From positions 236,951 to 300,950 of the forward strand of contig JACRMV010000006.1 of the NCBI GenBank assembly GCA_016235025.1: DNA of 64,000 nt, written 5' to 3'. The notes below the pieces were generated by a model. It did no database searches. It had not been told where the DNA came from and saw only the letters and a program-made list of their open reading frames with translations. The position numbers were made by a program, and so were the translations under genes. Origin of the DNA: Rhodocyclales bacterium (GTDB lineage Bacteria > Pseudomonadota > Gammaproteobacteria > Burkholderiales > Rhodocyclaceae). This document shows positions 49,036 to 57,458 of this stretch, in pieces (the first letter of the stretch is position 1; every line of letters begins with the position of its first letter).

Positions 49036-50038
49036 GATGAAAGATGCCTCGCAAAAAAGTCCGGCCGATTATAGCCCAAGCGACTCCGCACCCCTGTTGC
49101 CGCCGGGGGTCGACATTCCCCAGGAATTCGCCGGCCTGCGCTTTGATGCGGCGCTGGCGAAGCTGTTCCCCGAGCATTCGCGCAGCCGCTTGCAAGGCTG
49201 GCTGAAAGAGGGACTGATCCGGCTCGACGGCAGGGTGGTCGATGCCAAGCATCGCTTGCTGGGCGGCGAACAGGTCGCCTGCGACGACAAACTCGCCGTG
49301 TTGCCAGCGCCGACCTTTTCCGACGCCGGCGAGGACATCGCGCTCAAGATCGTTTATGAAGACGCCTCGCTGCTGGTGATCGACAAGCCGGCCGGGCTGG
49401 TCGTCCATCCGGGCAATGGCAATCCATCCGGTACACTGCTCAATGCCCTGCTCCACCACGCGCCGCAACTCGCCGGAGTGCCGCGCGCCGGCATCGTGCA
49501 TCGGTTGGACAAGGACACCAGCGGCCTGCTGGTGGTGGCCAAGACACTGGTGGCGCAGACCGACCTGGTGCGCCAGTTGCAAGCGCATACGGTCAGGCGG
49601 CACTATCTGGCGCTGGCACTGGGCCAGGTCGAGCGCGACGGCATGGTGGATGCGCCGCTTGGCCGCCACCCGACGCAGCGGACGAAAATGGCCGTGGTGC
49701 GCCCCGGTTCCGGCGGCAGCAAGGAGGCGCGCACGCATTACCATGTGCTGGAACGCTTCGCCCGGGCGACGCTGCTCGAATGCCGGCTGGAAACCGGACG
49801 CACGCACCAGATCCGTGTCCATCTGGCCTCCCGCAAGCATCCCCTGGCCGGCGACAAGACTTATGGCAAGACATGCAGTGGCGATGCGCGGCTCGATGTC
49901 TTCCCGCGCCAGGCGCTGCATGCCTGGCGGCTGGCGCTGACGCATCCGGAAACCCATGAGGAAATGGCCTGGGAATCGCCGCTGCCGGACGACTTTGCAC
50001 GACTGCTGGAGAGCTTGCGCCATGACCCGGCCGCTTGA
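49034..50038 (+). CDS. rluD: 23S rRNA pseudouridine(1911/1915/1917) synthase
   Basis: A protein of about 334 residues of the RluA family. An S4-like RNA-binding domain (RLQGWLKEGLIRLDGRVVDA) precedes the catalytic domain with the HRLDKDTSGLLVVAKT motif (catalytic Asp) and GRTHQIRVHLA. It modifies helix 69 of 23S rRNA. ATG at 49034 or 49037 is the likely start; both overlap the bamD start region. A copy of the 27-bp repeat is read as [10 protein letters not shown] in the linker between domains. pgeF overlaps the 3' end by 17 bp. Confidence 0.92.
   Translation: MMKDASQKSPADYSPSDSAPLLPPGVDIPQEFAGLRFDAALAKLFPEHSRSRLQGWLKEGLIRLDGRVVDAKHRLLGGEQVACDDKLAVLPAPTFSDAGEDIALKIVYEDASLLVIDKPAGLVVHPGNGNPSGTLLNALLHHAPQLAGVPRAGIVHRLDKDTSGLLVVAKTLVAQTDLVRQLQAHTVRRHYLALALGQVERDGMVDAPLGRHPTQRTKMAVVRPGSGGSKEARTHYHVLERFARATLLECRLETGRTHQIRVHLASRKHPLAGDKTYGKTCSGDARLDVFPRQALHAWRLALTHPETHEEMAWESPLPDDFARLLESLRHDPAA
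49292..49319 (-). repeat. 27-bp dispersed repeat, copy 12 (in rluD, opposite strand)
   Basis: AAAAGGTCGGCGCTGGC then AACACGGCGAG on the minus strand, with one extra G. rluD reads it as AVLPAPTF, the third frame used among copies. Confidence 0.8.
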
Positions 50039-50858
50039 CCTGATCGTTCCCGACTGGCCGGCGCCGCGCGGCGTGCGCGCGCTGGTAACGACACGGCAGG
50101 GCGGCGTCAGTGGCGGGCCGTGGACAAGCCTCAACCTGGCCTCGCATGTCGGCGATGATGCAGCGGCGGTAGCGGAAAACCGCGCTCGCCTCTGCGCCCA
50201 CCTGCCGTCCGAGCCGCCGTGGCTGACGCAGGTGCATGGTGTGCGTTGCGTGGATGCGGCGACAGCGCTACCCGGCGTCGAGGCCGATGCCAGCTTCACG
50301 CGTGCGCGCGGCGTGGTCTGTGCGGTGCTCACCGCCGATTGCCTGCCGCTGCTGCTGTGCGATGAACATGCCACGCGGGTCGCTGCCGTGCATGCCGGCT
50401 GGCGCGGGCTGGCCGATGGCGTGATCGAGGCCAGTGTCGCGGCGCTGGCCGTGCCGGGCGAAAGACTTCTCGCCTGGCTGGGGCCGGCGATCGGGCCGCA
50501 GAATTTCGAGGTCGGCGCCGAGGTGCGCGCGGCCTTCCTCGCCCACGATGCGGCGGCGGCTTCCGCCTTCAGCGAACTCGGCGCAGGCAAATGGCGGTGC
50601 GACATCTACCATCTGGCGCGGCAGCGGCTGGCTGCGCTGGGCATTCGCCGTATATTCGATGGCGGGCTTCAACGGCGCGGAGACATGTGCCGCGTCCCCC
50701 AAGGGGATTTCCTGCGGGGCAAAACCACGCTTAAGCCCGACGCCAGCGCTTTGCGCCCCTGCGGGGAGTTTTGTACCGTGCGCGATGGCGAGCGCTTTTA
50801 CTCCTTCCGCCGCGACAACATCACCGGCCGCATGGCCAGTTGCATCTGGCTGGAATGA
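50022..50858 (+). CDS. pgeF: Peptidoglycan editing factor PgeF (YfiH/DUF152 family)
   Basis: A 278-residue Cu-oxidase_4 family protein. GVRALVTTRQGGVSGGPW, QVHGVRCVDA, TADCLPLLLCDE, VAAVHAGWRGLADGVIE and GPAIGPQNFEVGAEV hold the His/Cys residues of the metal site. The family was called laccase-like; the established role in E. coli is to keep L-Ser out of the muropeptide precursor, and relatives act on purine nucleosides. It overlaps rluD by 17 bp, the usual rluD-pgeF arrangement. Confidence 0.9.
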   Translation: MTRPLDLIVPDWPAPRGVRALVTTRQGGVSGGPWTSLNLASHVGDDAAAVAENRARLCAHLPSEPPWLTQVHGVRCVDAATALPGVEADASFTRARGVVCAVLTADCLPLLLCDEHATRVAAVHAGWRGLADGVIEASVAALAVPGERLLAWLGPAIGPQNFEVGAEVRAAFLAHDAAAASAFSELGAGKWRCDIYHLARQRLAALGIRRIFDGGLQRRGDMCRVPQGDFLRGKTTLKPDASALRPCGEFCTVRDGERFYSFRRDNITGRMASCIWLE

Positions 50859-51856
50859 CTGCCACGCCCGCCACTCCATTTTCCGGCCTGACGCCTTCAT
50901 TAATGCTCGATGCGCTGGAAAGCATCGGCATGGCGCCGGACGGACGTCTGCTGGCGCTCAACAGTTACGAGAACCGCGTCTGGCAGATGGGCGTCGAGGA
51001 TGGCCCGCCGCTGGTCGTCAAGTTCTACCGGCCGGGACGCTGGAGCGATGCGCAGATTGCCGAGGAACATGCCTTCGTACTGGAAATGCAGGCGGAAGAA
51101 CTCCCGGTGGTCGCGCCGCTGGTCATCGATGGCTGCACGCTGTTTGCGCATGCCGGATTTCGTTTCGCCGTCTATCCACGCCAGGGCGGCCGCGCGCCGG
51201 AATTTTGCGAGCCACGGATTCTGGAATGGATGGGCCGGCTGATGGCACGCATTCATCAGGTTGGCGAGCGTACCCCGTTCGCCGTGCGGGAAACGCTCGA
51301 CTGCGCCAGCTTCGGCAGCGAACCACGCGACTGGCTGCTGGCGCATGACAGCGTGCCGGCCGATCTGGCCCCCATCTGGCGCGGTGTCGCCGATCAGGCA
51401 CTCGACGGTATACGCCATTGTTACGAACGCGCCGGCGCCGTGCAGCTAGTGCGCCTGCATGGCGACTGCCACGTCGGCAATGTGCTGTGGACCGAGGGTG
51501 GAGAAATGAGCGGGCCGCATTTCGTCGACTTCGACGATGCCCGCATGGGTCCGGCGATTCAGGATTTGTGGATGCTGCTCTCCGGCACGGCGGAAGACAT
51601 GGGCCGGCAGATGGGGCATGTGCTGGCCGGCTACGAAATTTTCCGCGAATTCGATGACCGCGAGCTGCATCTGATCGAGGCGCTGCGCACCCTGCGCCTG
51701 CTGCACCATTCGGCCTGGCTGGCGCGGCGCTGGGATGATCCAGCCTTTCCTGCCGCATTCCCGTGGTTCGCGAGCCACCGTTACTGGGAGGAGCGTATCC
51801 TCGAACTGCGCGAGCAGATCGCGGCGATGCAAGAGTCGGCGCTGGTGGTACGGTGA
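50855..51856 (+). CDS. srkA: SrkA/RdoA-type stress response kinase
   Basis: A 333-residue protein of the APH/RdoA kinase fold. ENRVWQMGVEDGPPLVVKFYRPGRW holds the ATP-binding Lys, VRLHGDCHVGNVLW the catalytic HxD, and FVDFDDARMGPAIQDLW the Mg2+ DFD motif. SrkA counteracts stress-linked programmed death in E. coli. It overlaps the pgeF stop by 4 bp. The final codons ESALVVR lie inside a copy of the 27-bp repeat, whose TGA is the stop codon. Confidence 0.88.
   Translation: MTATPATPFSGLTPSLMLDALESIGMAPDGRLLALNSYENRVWQMGVEDGPPLVVKFYRPGRWSDAQIAEEHAFVLEMQAEELPVVAPLVIDGCTLFAHAGFRFAVYPRQGGRAPEFCEPRILEWMGRLMARIHQVGERTPFAVRETLDCASFGSEPRDWLLAHDSVPADLAPIWRGVADQALDGIRHCYERAGAVQLVRLHGDCHVGNVLWTEGGEMSGPHFVDFDDARMGPAIQDLWMLLSGTAEDMGRQMGHVLAGYEIFREFDDRELHLIEALRTLRLLHHSAWLARRWDDPAFPAAFPWFASHRYWEERILELREQIAAMQESALVVR
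51830..51856 (+). repeat. 27-bp dispersed repeat, copy 13 (3' end of srkA)
   Basis: CAAGAGTCGGCGCTGGTGG then TACGGTGA; the last three bases are the srkA stop codon. Together with the copies after tldD and next to the FKBP stop, it shows a tendency to sit at gene ends. Confidence 0.75.
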
Positions 51857-51889
51857 ATCGGGATGGGGACGAACGTGGAGGCGAACGGA

Positions 51890-52744
51890 ATGCGTGAAGG
51901 CAGCGTGAAGTGTTTGAGCAGCGAGGGGTTCCACCGCATGGCCTATGTCGAATGGGGCGACGCCGCGAATCCGCGCGTGCTGGTCTGCGTGCACGGCCTG
52001 ACGCGTTGCGGGCGCGATTTCGATTTTCTGGCGCAGGCGCTGGAAAAAGACTACCGCGTGGTCTGTCCCGACGTGGCGGGACGCGGCCGGAGCGACCGGC
52101 TGCGCAACAAGGCGCTCTACGCCCTGCCGCAATATTGCGCCGACATGACGACGCTGATCGCCCGCCTGAATGTGGCAACGGTCGACTGGGTCGGCACTTC
52201 GATGGGCGGGTTGATCGGCATGGCGCTCGCCGCCCAGCCGGGCAACCCGATTCGCAAATTGATCCTGAACGATGTCGGGCCGGTGATTACGGCGGCATCC
52301 CTGGCGCGCATTGGCGATTATCTCGGCAAGCCGCCGCGCTTTGACGACATCGAACAGGCCGAAGCCTATGTCCGCCAGGTGTCGGCGCCCTTCGGCCCGC
52401 TGACCGATGCCCAGTGGCGGCATTTGACAGTGCATGTGGTGCGCCAGGCCGCCGACGGGAAAATCGAGTTTCTTTATGACCCGGGCATTGCCGAGGCCTA
52501 CCGCGCGGCGCAGCAAGCCGACGCAGGCAAGGATATCGTGCTGTGGCCGCTGTACGATGCCATCACCTGCCCGACGCTGCTGCTGCGCGGCGCGCACTCG
52601 GACTTGCTGACGGCGGAGGCCGCCCAGGCCATGCACCAGCGCGGGCCGCGGGCGCAGCTTGTCGAAATTCCCGGCGTCGGCCATGCGCCGATGCTGATGG
52701 ATGCGGCGCAGATCGCACCGGTACGGGAATTCCTGCTTCAGTGA
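51890..52744 (+). CDS. Alpha/beta hydrolase
   Basis: A 284-residue alpha/beta-hydrolase. LVCVHGLTRCGRDFDFLAQA forms the oxyanion region, the nucleophile elbow is WVGTSMGGLIGMALA (Ser in GTSMGG), the Asp is likely in LLLRGAHSDLL and the His in IPGVGHAPMLMD. The substrate cannot be told; esterase, lactonase and C-C hydrolase functions occur in this group. The start at 51890 is chosen because GTGGAGG precedes it. It converges with mauG, overlapping 7 bp at the ends. Confidence 0.87.
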   Translation: MREGSVKCLSSEGFHRMAYVEWGDAANPRVLVCVHGLTRCGRDFDFLAQALEKDYRVVCPDVAGRGRSDRLRNKALYALPQYCADMTTLIARLNVATVDWVGTSMGGLIGMALAAQPGNPIRKLILNDVGPVITAASLARIGDYLGKPPRFDDIEQAEAYVRQVSAPFGPLTDAQWRHLTVHVVRQAADGKIEFLYDPGIAEAYRAAQQADAGKDIVLWPLYDAITCPTLLLRGAHSDLLTAEAAQAMHQRGPRAQLVEIPGVGHAPMLMDAAQIAPVREFLLQ

Positions 52745-53928
52745 CGCCCTGAATAGACGCTGGCCGGATCGCGTCCGGACCAGCGGCCAACAACCGGCGC
52801 GGCGCGCCGGGCGTCACGGGCCAGGGCCGCGACATTGTCGCCGGTCAGTGCCTTGAGAAAGGCGACCAGCGCTGATTTCTCGGCCGCGCTCAACCCCAGC
52901 GGATGCAGCCGCGGATCTTTGTCCGGGTTGTCGATACCGCCTTGATCGTAGAACGCGACGACGTCCTCCAGGGTGGCAAACGAGCCATCGTGCATGTACG
53001 GCGCGGTAAGCGCCACGTTGCGCAGCGTGGGTGTGCGATAGGCCCAGCGGTCGGCCGGGTCGAGCGTGACTTCGTAGCGCCCGACGTCCGGCAGCGACTG
53101 CTCGAAACTGTCAAGCATTTCGTGGCCGACTTCGGTTCTCGCGCCACCGCCCAGTTCGACTTGATAACGGGTTTTCAGACCCATGCTGCGAGCGTAACCG
53201 ATGCCGGTGTTGTGGAATTTGCCGTCGGCGAACAGCGCATGCTTCGGCCCCACGGCATGGCAGGCCGTGCACCCGCCCTTGCCGCTGAACACCGCCCAGC
53301 CCGCTTTTTCTTCCGCGCTCAGGGCATTCCTGTCCTTGCCGTAGTGCCAGCGGTCGAACCGTGAATTGCCTGACACCAGCGTGCGCTGATAAACAGCCAG
53401 CGCCGCGCCAACCGTTTGCATGTCGGCTTTGCGGCCGCCAAATGCCTGCTCGAACAGGCCACGGTAATCAGGCAACTGGCGGATTCTTTCAATCACATAG
53501 CCCACGGATGGATTGGCCATTTCGTTGCTTGCCAGCAGCGGCCCCCAGGCCTGGGTTTCGAGACTGAATTCGCGTCCGTCATGAAACAGCTGGCGAACAA
53601 AAGCGACATTGAGAATCGTCGGCGAATTGCGCCGCACGGTCTGACCCTCGACGCCAATCGCCGTACCCAGTTCGTTCGAGGTGAAGCCCTGCTCGGGAAC
53701 GTGGCACATGGCGCATGAAAACGTGTTGTTGTGCGACAGCCGACGATCCATGAACAGCTTGCGGCCGAGGGCGATTTTGGCCGGCGTCGGCGGATTGTCG
53801 GCCGGATGCAGCACAGACGGCAGTCCCAGAGGGGGAGGGAACCGGGGTGCCGCCTGTGCGCCGCCGACACAGCACAAGGTGCACAACACACCAAGAATGG
53901 GTGACAGAATCGAGGCTGAAAACCTCAT
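52738..53928 (-). CDS. MauG/CcpA-family di-heme cytochrome c peroxidase
   Basis: A 396-residue periplasmic protein with a signal peptide (cut near GAQA) and two heme c sites, CAMCH (NTFSCAMCHVPEQGF) and CTACH (KGGCTACHAVGPKHA). HDGREFSLETQAWGPLLASNEM and RTPTLRNVALTAPYMHDG are family landmarks. In the methanethiol oxidase operon described for Hyphomicrobium-type bacteria, MauG is thought to mature the oxidase; the same order mtoX-SCO-mauG occurs here. The start overlaps the SCO gene stop by 4 bp. Confidence 0.9.
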   Translation of the reverse strand: MRFSASILSPILGVLCTLCCVGGAQAAPRFPPPLGLPSVLHPADNPPTPAKIALGRKLFMDRRLSHNNTFSCAMCHVPEQGFTSNELGTAIGVEGQTVRRNSPTILNVAFVRQLFHDGREFSLETQAWGPLLASNEMANPSVGYVIERIRQLPDYRGLFEQAFGGRKADMQTVGAALAVYQRTLVSGNSRFDRWHYGKDRNALSAEEKAGWAVFSGKGGCTACHAVGPKHALFADGKFHNTGIGYARSMGLKTRYQVELGGGARTEVGHEMLDSFEQSLPDVGRYEVTLDPADRWAYRTPTLRNVALTAPYMHDGSFATLEDVVAFYDQGGIDNPDKDPRLHPLGLSAAEKSALVAFLKALTGDNVAALARDARRAAPVVGRWSGRDPASVYSGRH

Positions 53929-54659
53929 CGCGACCCTGTCTGCGACGTGCTCTTCGGCTTTGTCCGCGGCTGCATGCCAGGGGCCGGGGTTTCCAGCAGC
54001 AGGGTGCGCACGTCATTGACCAGTACCTGCGGATAAAGGTAGGCCGTGGTGTATATCTCGCGCACCATGCCTGCGCCATCGATCAGGAAAACCTTGAGCA
54101 CATGGCCCAGCAGCCCGGTTGGTTTGCCTGTCAGCGGATCGCTCTGAACCATGACGTCCTGACCGAATCCGTCGAGCAGCGGCAGCAATTGTCCGAGCGA
54201 AGCGGTGGTGAGGAAATCCCAGCGCACCGTATGGCCAGCGCCGACATTTTCACCGCCGTAGGCCGCCATCCGTTCCGGCGTATCGTGTTCCGGATCGAAA
54301 GAAAGACTGACGAGACCGACCTTGCCCTTGAGTGCGGCGTCTTTTTCCAGGTCATCCCGCACCTGGTTGAAAACCAGATAGGCATAAGGGCAACCGGCCG
54401 GGTCGTTGCAGGATGAATAGACGAAGGCCAGCAGGGTGATGCGGCCCCCCGTGAATTCCTTCAGCCGCCGTTGCCGGCCCTGTGTGTCGAGCACGGGGCC
54501 ATCGGCGACAGGCTGGATGCGCTGCAACTGATACGTGCCGGGGACAGGCAGGGTAAAGCCCAAGGCGGGAACGCCTTGGGCCCGGACTACACCTGTCAGG
54601 CCCGCGAGGACCAGAAAGCTGCCGCCCAGCAGCAGGCGGCAGAGACGATCCCCTCTCAT
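53925..54659 (-). CDS. SCO1/SenC-family copper chaperone-like protein
   Basis: A protein of about 244 residues with an N-terminal signal or anchor (LLLGGSFLVLAGLTGVVRAQ) and a thioredoxin-like SCO domain. The metal-site region is VYSSCNDPAGCPYAYLVF: the two Cys are six positions apart (CX5C), not the usual CX3C. A conserved His may be in GHVLKVFLID. It probably delivers copper to, or reduces, methanethiol oxidase. A GTG start 15 bp upstream inside the mtoX end is an alternative. A copy of the 27-bp repeat is read as GENVGAGHTVRW. Confidence 0.85.
   Translation of the reverse strand: MRGDRLCRLLLGGSFLVLAGLTGVVRAQGVPALGFTLPVPGTYQLQRIQPVADGPVLDTQGRQRRLKEFTGGRITLLAFVYSSCNDPAGCPYAYLVFNQVRDDLEKDAALKGKVGLVSLSFDPEHDTPERMAAYGGENVGAGHTVRWDFLTTASLGQLLPLLDGFGQDVMVQSDPLTGKPTGLLGHVLKVFLIDGAGMVREIYTTAYLYPQVLVNDVRTLLLETPAPGMQPRTKPKSTSQTGSR
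54224..54250 (-). repeat. 27-bp dispersed repeat, copy 14 (in the SCO gene)
   Basis: AAAATGTCGGCGCTGGCC then ATACGGTGCG on the minus strand (gene strand), read as NVGAGHTV. Confidence 0.75.
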
Positions 54660-54663
54660 CGTT

Positions 54664-56022
54664 TTAGTCGGCACGTGCCACCTGGGCGACCGCCGGCTGA
54701 ACTGCGGCGATGCTTTCCAGCGGTTTCAGGGTCTTCAGGTCACGTACCTGGAACTTCATGTGATGGGCGCGGCCAAGCTTGAGCTTGTAGAAATCGAGGG
54801 AAAGCTTTTCCGTCAGTTCCTTGCCGTCCCAGTCATATACCTTCAGGAACTGTTCGTCGTCCTTGCCCTTCTTGTCCCAGTTGGCGAGCAGTGACGAGGT
54901 GAAATACACGCGCTTGCCGTCATAGCTCTGCGACACCATGTTGACCTGCGAGCCGATTTTCTTTTTGTAGACTTCCTTCGGGTGCATCGGGTCGCTCATG
55001 TCGAAATAGCGTGCCGAACCATCCATGAAGGTATCGACCCACATGCCCTTGCCATTGGCCGCGAGGGAAATATCGACCGGCAGGGGAATTTCCGCCGGAT
55101 TGCCGATGGCGCCGACGTTATGCGCCTGCCATTCACCCTTGTCGTCCTGTTTATATACCCAGATTTGCGAAGTCAGCGCTGCGGTGGTAATCGCCCAGTT
55201 GTCGCCGGGCTGCCATGACCAGCGCACTTCCAGCGGGGCGCCCGGCGTGTTGAACACCTTGAGCGGCTGCATGGTCTTCAAGTCCCACATCACCGATGTA
55301 TTGCCAAAATGCTTCATGGCCTCGGCATCCTTGATCAGTTTGCCAAGATCCATCATGTAATTGTTCCAGCCGGTGAACGACGAAGTGAGGAACACGTTCT
55401 TGCCGGGGTTCACACCGACATCGTAGCCGTAGCCATCACCCTTGCCGATCGGCAGATCGCCAACGGGCATTGCATGGGCGGAAACGAAATCGCCTTTGTT
55501 GTTATAGACCACGACTCCGGTTTCGCCCCCGTGATCTTTCTTGTTCGACAACGGGGTAATCATCATGCGCCCGGGCAGGGCATAGAAGGAATGGGGGCCG
55601 ACATACCCGGTCTTTTCCGCGAAGTTGGCGATGGTCTTGATCAGTTTCGGCTTGGCTGGGTTGCTGCCGATATCGAATACCCATATCTTGTTCGAGTCGA
55701 GGCCGCCGGCCCACAAGTGGCGCCGGTCGTCCGACAGTCCCATGTGATGAACTTCATTGCGCCCCCCCAGCGAGAGTTGGGCCACGACCTTGCCGTAGGT
55801 TTTCGATTGCGGATTGACATCGACCGTGACCAGCTTGTCGGAACCGTCGCCAATCCCCTTGACACCCAGGGTCATGACGTACACCAGATCCTCCTGACCC
55901 TTGATGAGCGGGGTGAAGGGGGAACAACTGGTTTCATCGGCCAACGCCGAGCCGGCGGGCAGTGTGAATGCGGCGGTCAGTACTGCTGCCGCGACGGTAC
56001 GGGTAAACATAAACTTGCTCAT
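54664..56022 (-). CDS. mtoX: Methanethiol oxidase (selenium-binding protein SBP56 family)
   Basis: A 452-residue beta-propeller of the SBP56 family with a Sec signal peptide (cut near SALA). The mature N terminus DETSCSPFTPLIKGQEDLVYV has the conserved Cys. RNEVHHMGLSDDRRHLWAGG, HSFYALPGRMMITPLSN and GDGYGYDVGVNPGKN are family motifs. The enzyme oxidises methanethiol to formaldehyde, sulfide and hydrogen peroxide in the periplasm and needs copper. It is followed by SCO and mauG genes, the known operon partners. TCGAGGAGATATCTG is a strong ribosome binding site. Confidence 0.92.
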   Translation of the reverse strand: MSKFMFTRTVAAAVLTAAFTLPAGSALADETSCSPFTPLIKGQEDLVYVMTLGVKGIGDGSDKLVTVDVNPQSKTYGKVVAQLSLGGRNEVHHMGLSDDRRHLWAGGLDSNKIWVFDIGSNPAKPKLIKTIANFAEKTGYVGPHSFYALPGRMMITPLSNKKDHGGETGVVVYNNKGDFVSAHAMPVGDLPIGKGDGYGYDVGVNPGKNVFLTSSFTGWNNYMMDLGKLIKDAEAMKHFGNTSVMWDLKTMQPLKVFNTPGAPLEVRWSWQPGDNWAITTAALTSQIWVYKQDDKGEWQAHNVGAIGNPAEIPLPVDISLAANGKGMWVDTFMDGSARYFDMSDPMHPKEVYKKKIGSQVNMVSQSYDGKRVYFTSSLLANWDKKGKDDEQFLKVYDWDGKELTEKLSLDFYKLKLGRAHHMKFQVRDLKTLKPLESIAAVQPAVAQVARAD

Positions 56023-56121
56023 CAGATATCTCCTCGAAGTTGGTTTTTTTCACAGACACCACGCTTCGTTATTGAAGGCGATGTCACGCCCTGACTTTAA
56101 GCATTCGGCCAGGTTGTGGCT

Positions 56122-56139
56122 ATTAGGGCTTTCCCTAAT
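56122..56139. promoter_or_regulatory. Operator-like inverted repeat in the mtoX / sensor-kinase intergenic region
   Basis: ATTAGGG-CTTT-CCCTAAT is a perfect 7-bp inverted repeat, about 100 bp from both divergent start codons. It is a natural candidate for the binding site of the FixJ/LuxR-type response regulator encoded 1.3 kb to the right. Confidence 0.55.
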
Positions 56140-56222
56140 GCAGAATGATGTACATCCTGCTCACACCTCGTACAAAATTTGGAGGAAACTTGTGTGCGGA
56201 AATCGCTAGCTAGGAGGGTGTC

Positions 56223-57458
56223 GTGATCGTTATCTGGTTTTGGGGCGTGCTCGGCTTGCTGCTGGTGCTCCTGTTCGTTGCCCTGGCGGTCGTGCGCAAG
56301 CGCGATACCCGGCATGCGGAATTCTTGGCGCTGCTTGCCAAGCTGAAAGAAAGCGAAAACCGACTGCGCGCCATCATCGAGGCAGAGCCGGAATGCGTGA
56401 AACTGCTTGATGCGGAAGGCCGGATCATCGAAATCAATCCGGCCGGCTTGGCGCTGGTCGATGCTTGCTGTCCGGAGGACGTGCTCGGCCAGTCGATTTA
56501 TGACACCGTGGCCCCGGAGCACATAGAAAACTACAAGGAGCAGGTACACCGGGTATTCTCTGGGGAGTCCGTGGCATTCGAATATCGTGTGCTTACCCTG
56601 GGCGGACGTGAGGCATGGCACCAGTCGCATGCTTGTCCCCTGCGCGACGCAAACGGGAAAATCATCGCCTACCTGAGTGTCACCCGCGATGTCACCGTGC
56701 ATAAGCAAGCCGAAGACCAGGCGCAACGGCACCAGACCGAACTGGCGCGGGTCGCTCGCATGTCCGCCATCGGCGAAATGGCGACCGGCATCGCCCACGA
56801 GCTCAATCAGCCCCTGGCGGCCATTGCCAATTTCGCCAAGGGCAGCGTCAGGCGCCTGCAGGCAGGCAACCTGACGCATGAGGAAACCCATTCGGTGCTG
56901 CATGACATTGGCACACAGGCCGAGCGTGCCGGCGAAGTGTTGCGCCATATCCGCGATTTCGCCCGCAAGCGGAACTCATTGCCGCGCCTGGTGCATATGA
57001 ACGCCCTGATCGCTTCAGCCGTACGACTGACAGAGCACGAGATTCGCCAGCACGGTGTCACGATCGCGCTGGATCTGAATGACAGCCTGCCCGCAATCAA
57101 TGCCGATCCGATCATGGTCGAACAGATGCTGTGCAACCTGATCCGCAATGCCGTGGAGGCCATGACGCAGGCCGGCAGCACGCAGCGCAGGATCGTCATC
57201 CGGACCCATCCATCGGATGCCGGTGGCATCGAGGTCGAGGTCAGCGACAGCGGCCCCGGAATGAGCGAGGAAGTCGCACAACAGGTATTCGATCAGTTTT
57301 TCTCGACCAAGCCCGAGGGCATGGGCATGGGATTGTCGATCAGCCGTTCCATCATAGAAACCTACGGCGGCCGCTTGTGGCTGGAAACGGCGCCCGGATG
57401 CGGCGCCTCCTTCCATTTTCGGATTCCTGCCGCGCAAAGCCTGAAAGCGGTGGCCTGA
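56223..57458 (+). CDS. PAS-domain sensor histidine kinase (FixL-type)
   Basis: A 411-residue kinase: one N-terminal membrane helix (residues 1-24), a PAS domain (about 45-160, RLRAIIEAEPECVKLLDAEG), a HisKA dimerisation domain with His192 in TGIAHELNQPLAAIANF, and an HATPase_c domain with the N box (LCNLIRNAVEAM), SGPGMSEEV and GMGMGLSIS. The GTG start at 56223 is supported by TAGGAGGGTGTC. It is divergent from mtoX and 1 bp overlaps its response regulator. The ligand sensed is unknown; a link to sulfur-compound oxidation is inferred from position only. Confidence 0.9.
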   Translation: MIVIWFWGVLGLLLVLLFVALAVVRKRDTRHAEFLALLAKLKESENRLRAIIEAEPECVKLLDAEGRIIEINPAGLALVDACCPEDVLGQSIYDTVAPEHIENYKEQVHRVFSGESVAFEYRVLTLGGREAWHQSHACPLRDANGKIIAYLSVTRDVTVHKQAEDQAQRHQTELARVARMSAIGEMATGIAHELNQPLAAIANFAKGSVRRLQAGNLTHEETHSVLHDIGTQAERAGEVLRHIRDFARKRNSLPRLVHMNALIASAVRLTEHEIRQHGVTIALDLNDSLPAINADPIMVEQMLCNLIRNAVEAMTQAGSTQRRIVIRTHPSDAGGIEVEVSDSGPGMSEEVAQQVFDQFFSTKPEGMGMGLSISRSIIETYGGRLWLETAPGCGASFHFRIPAAQSLKAVA

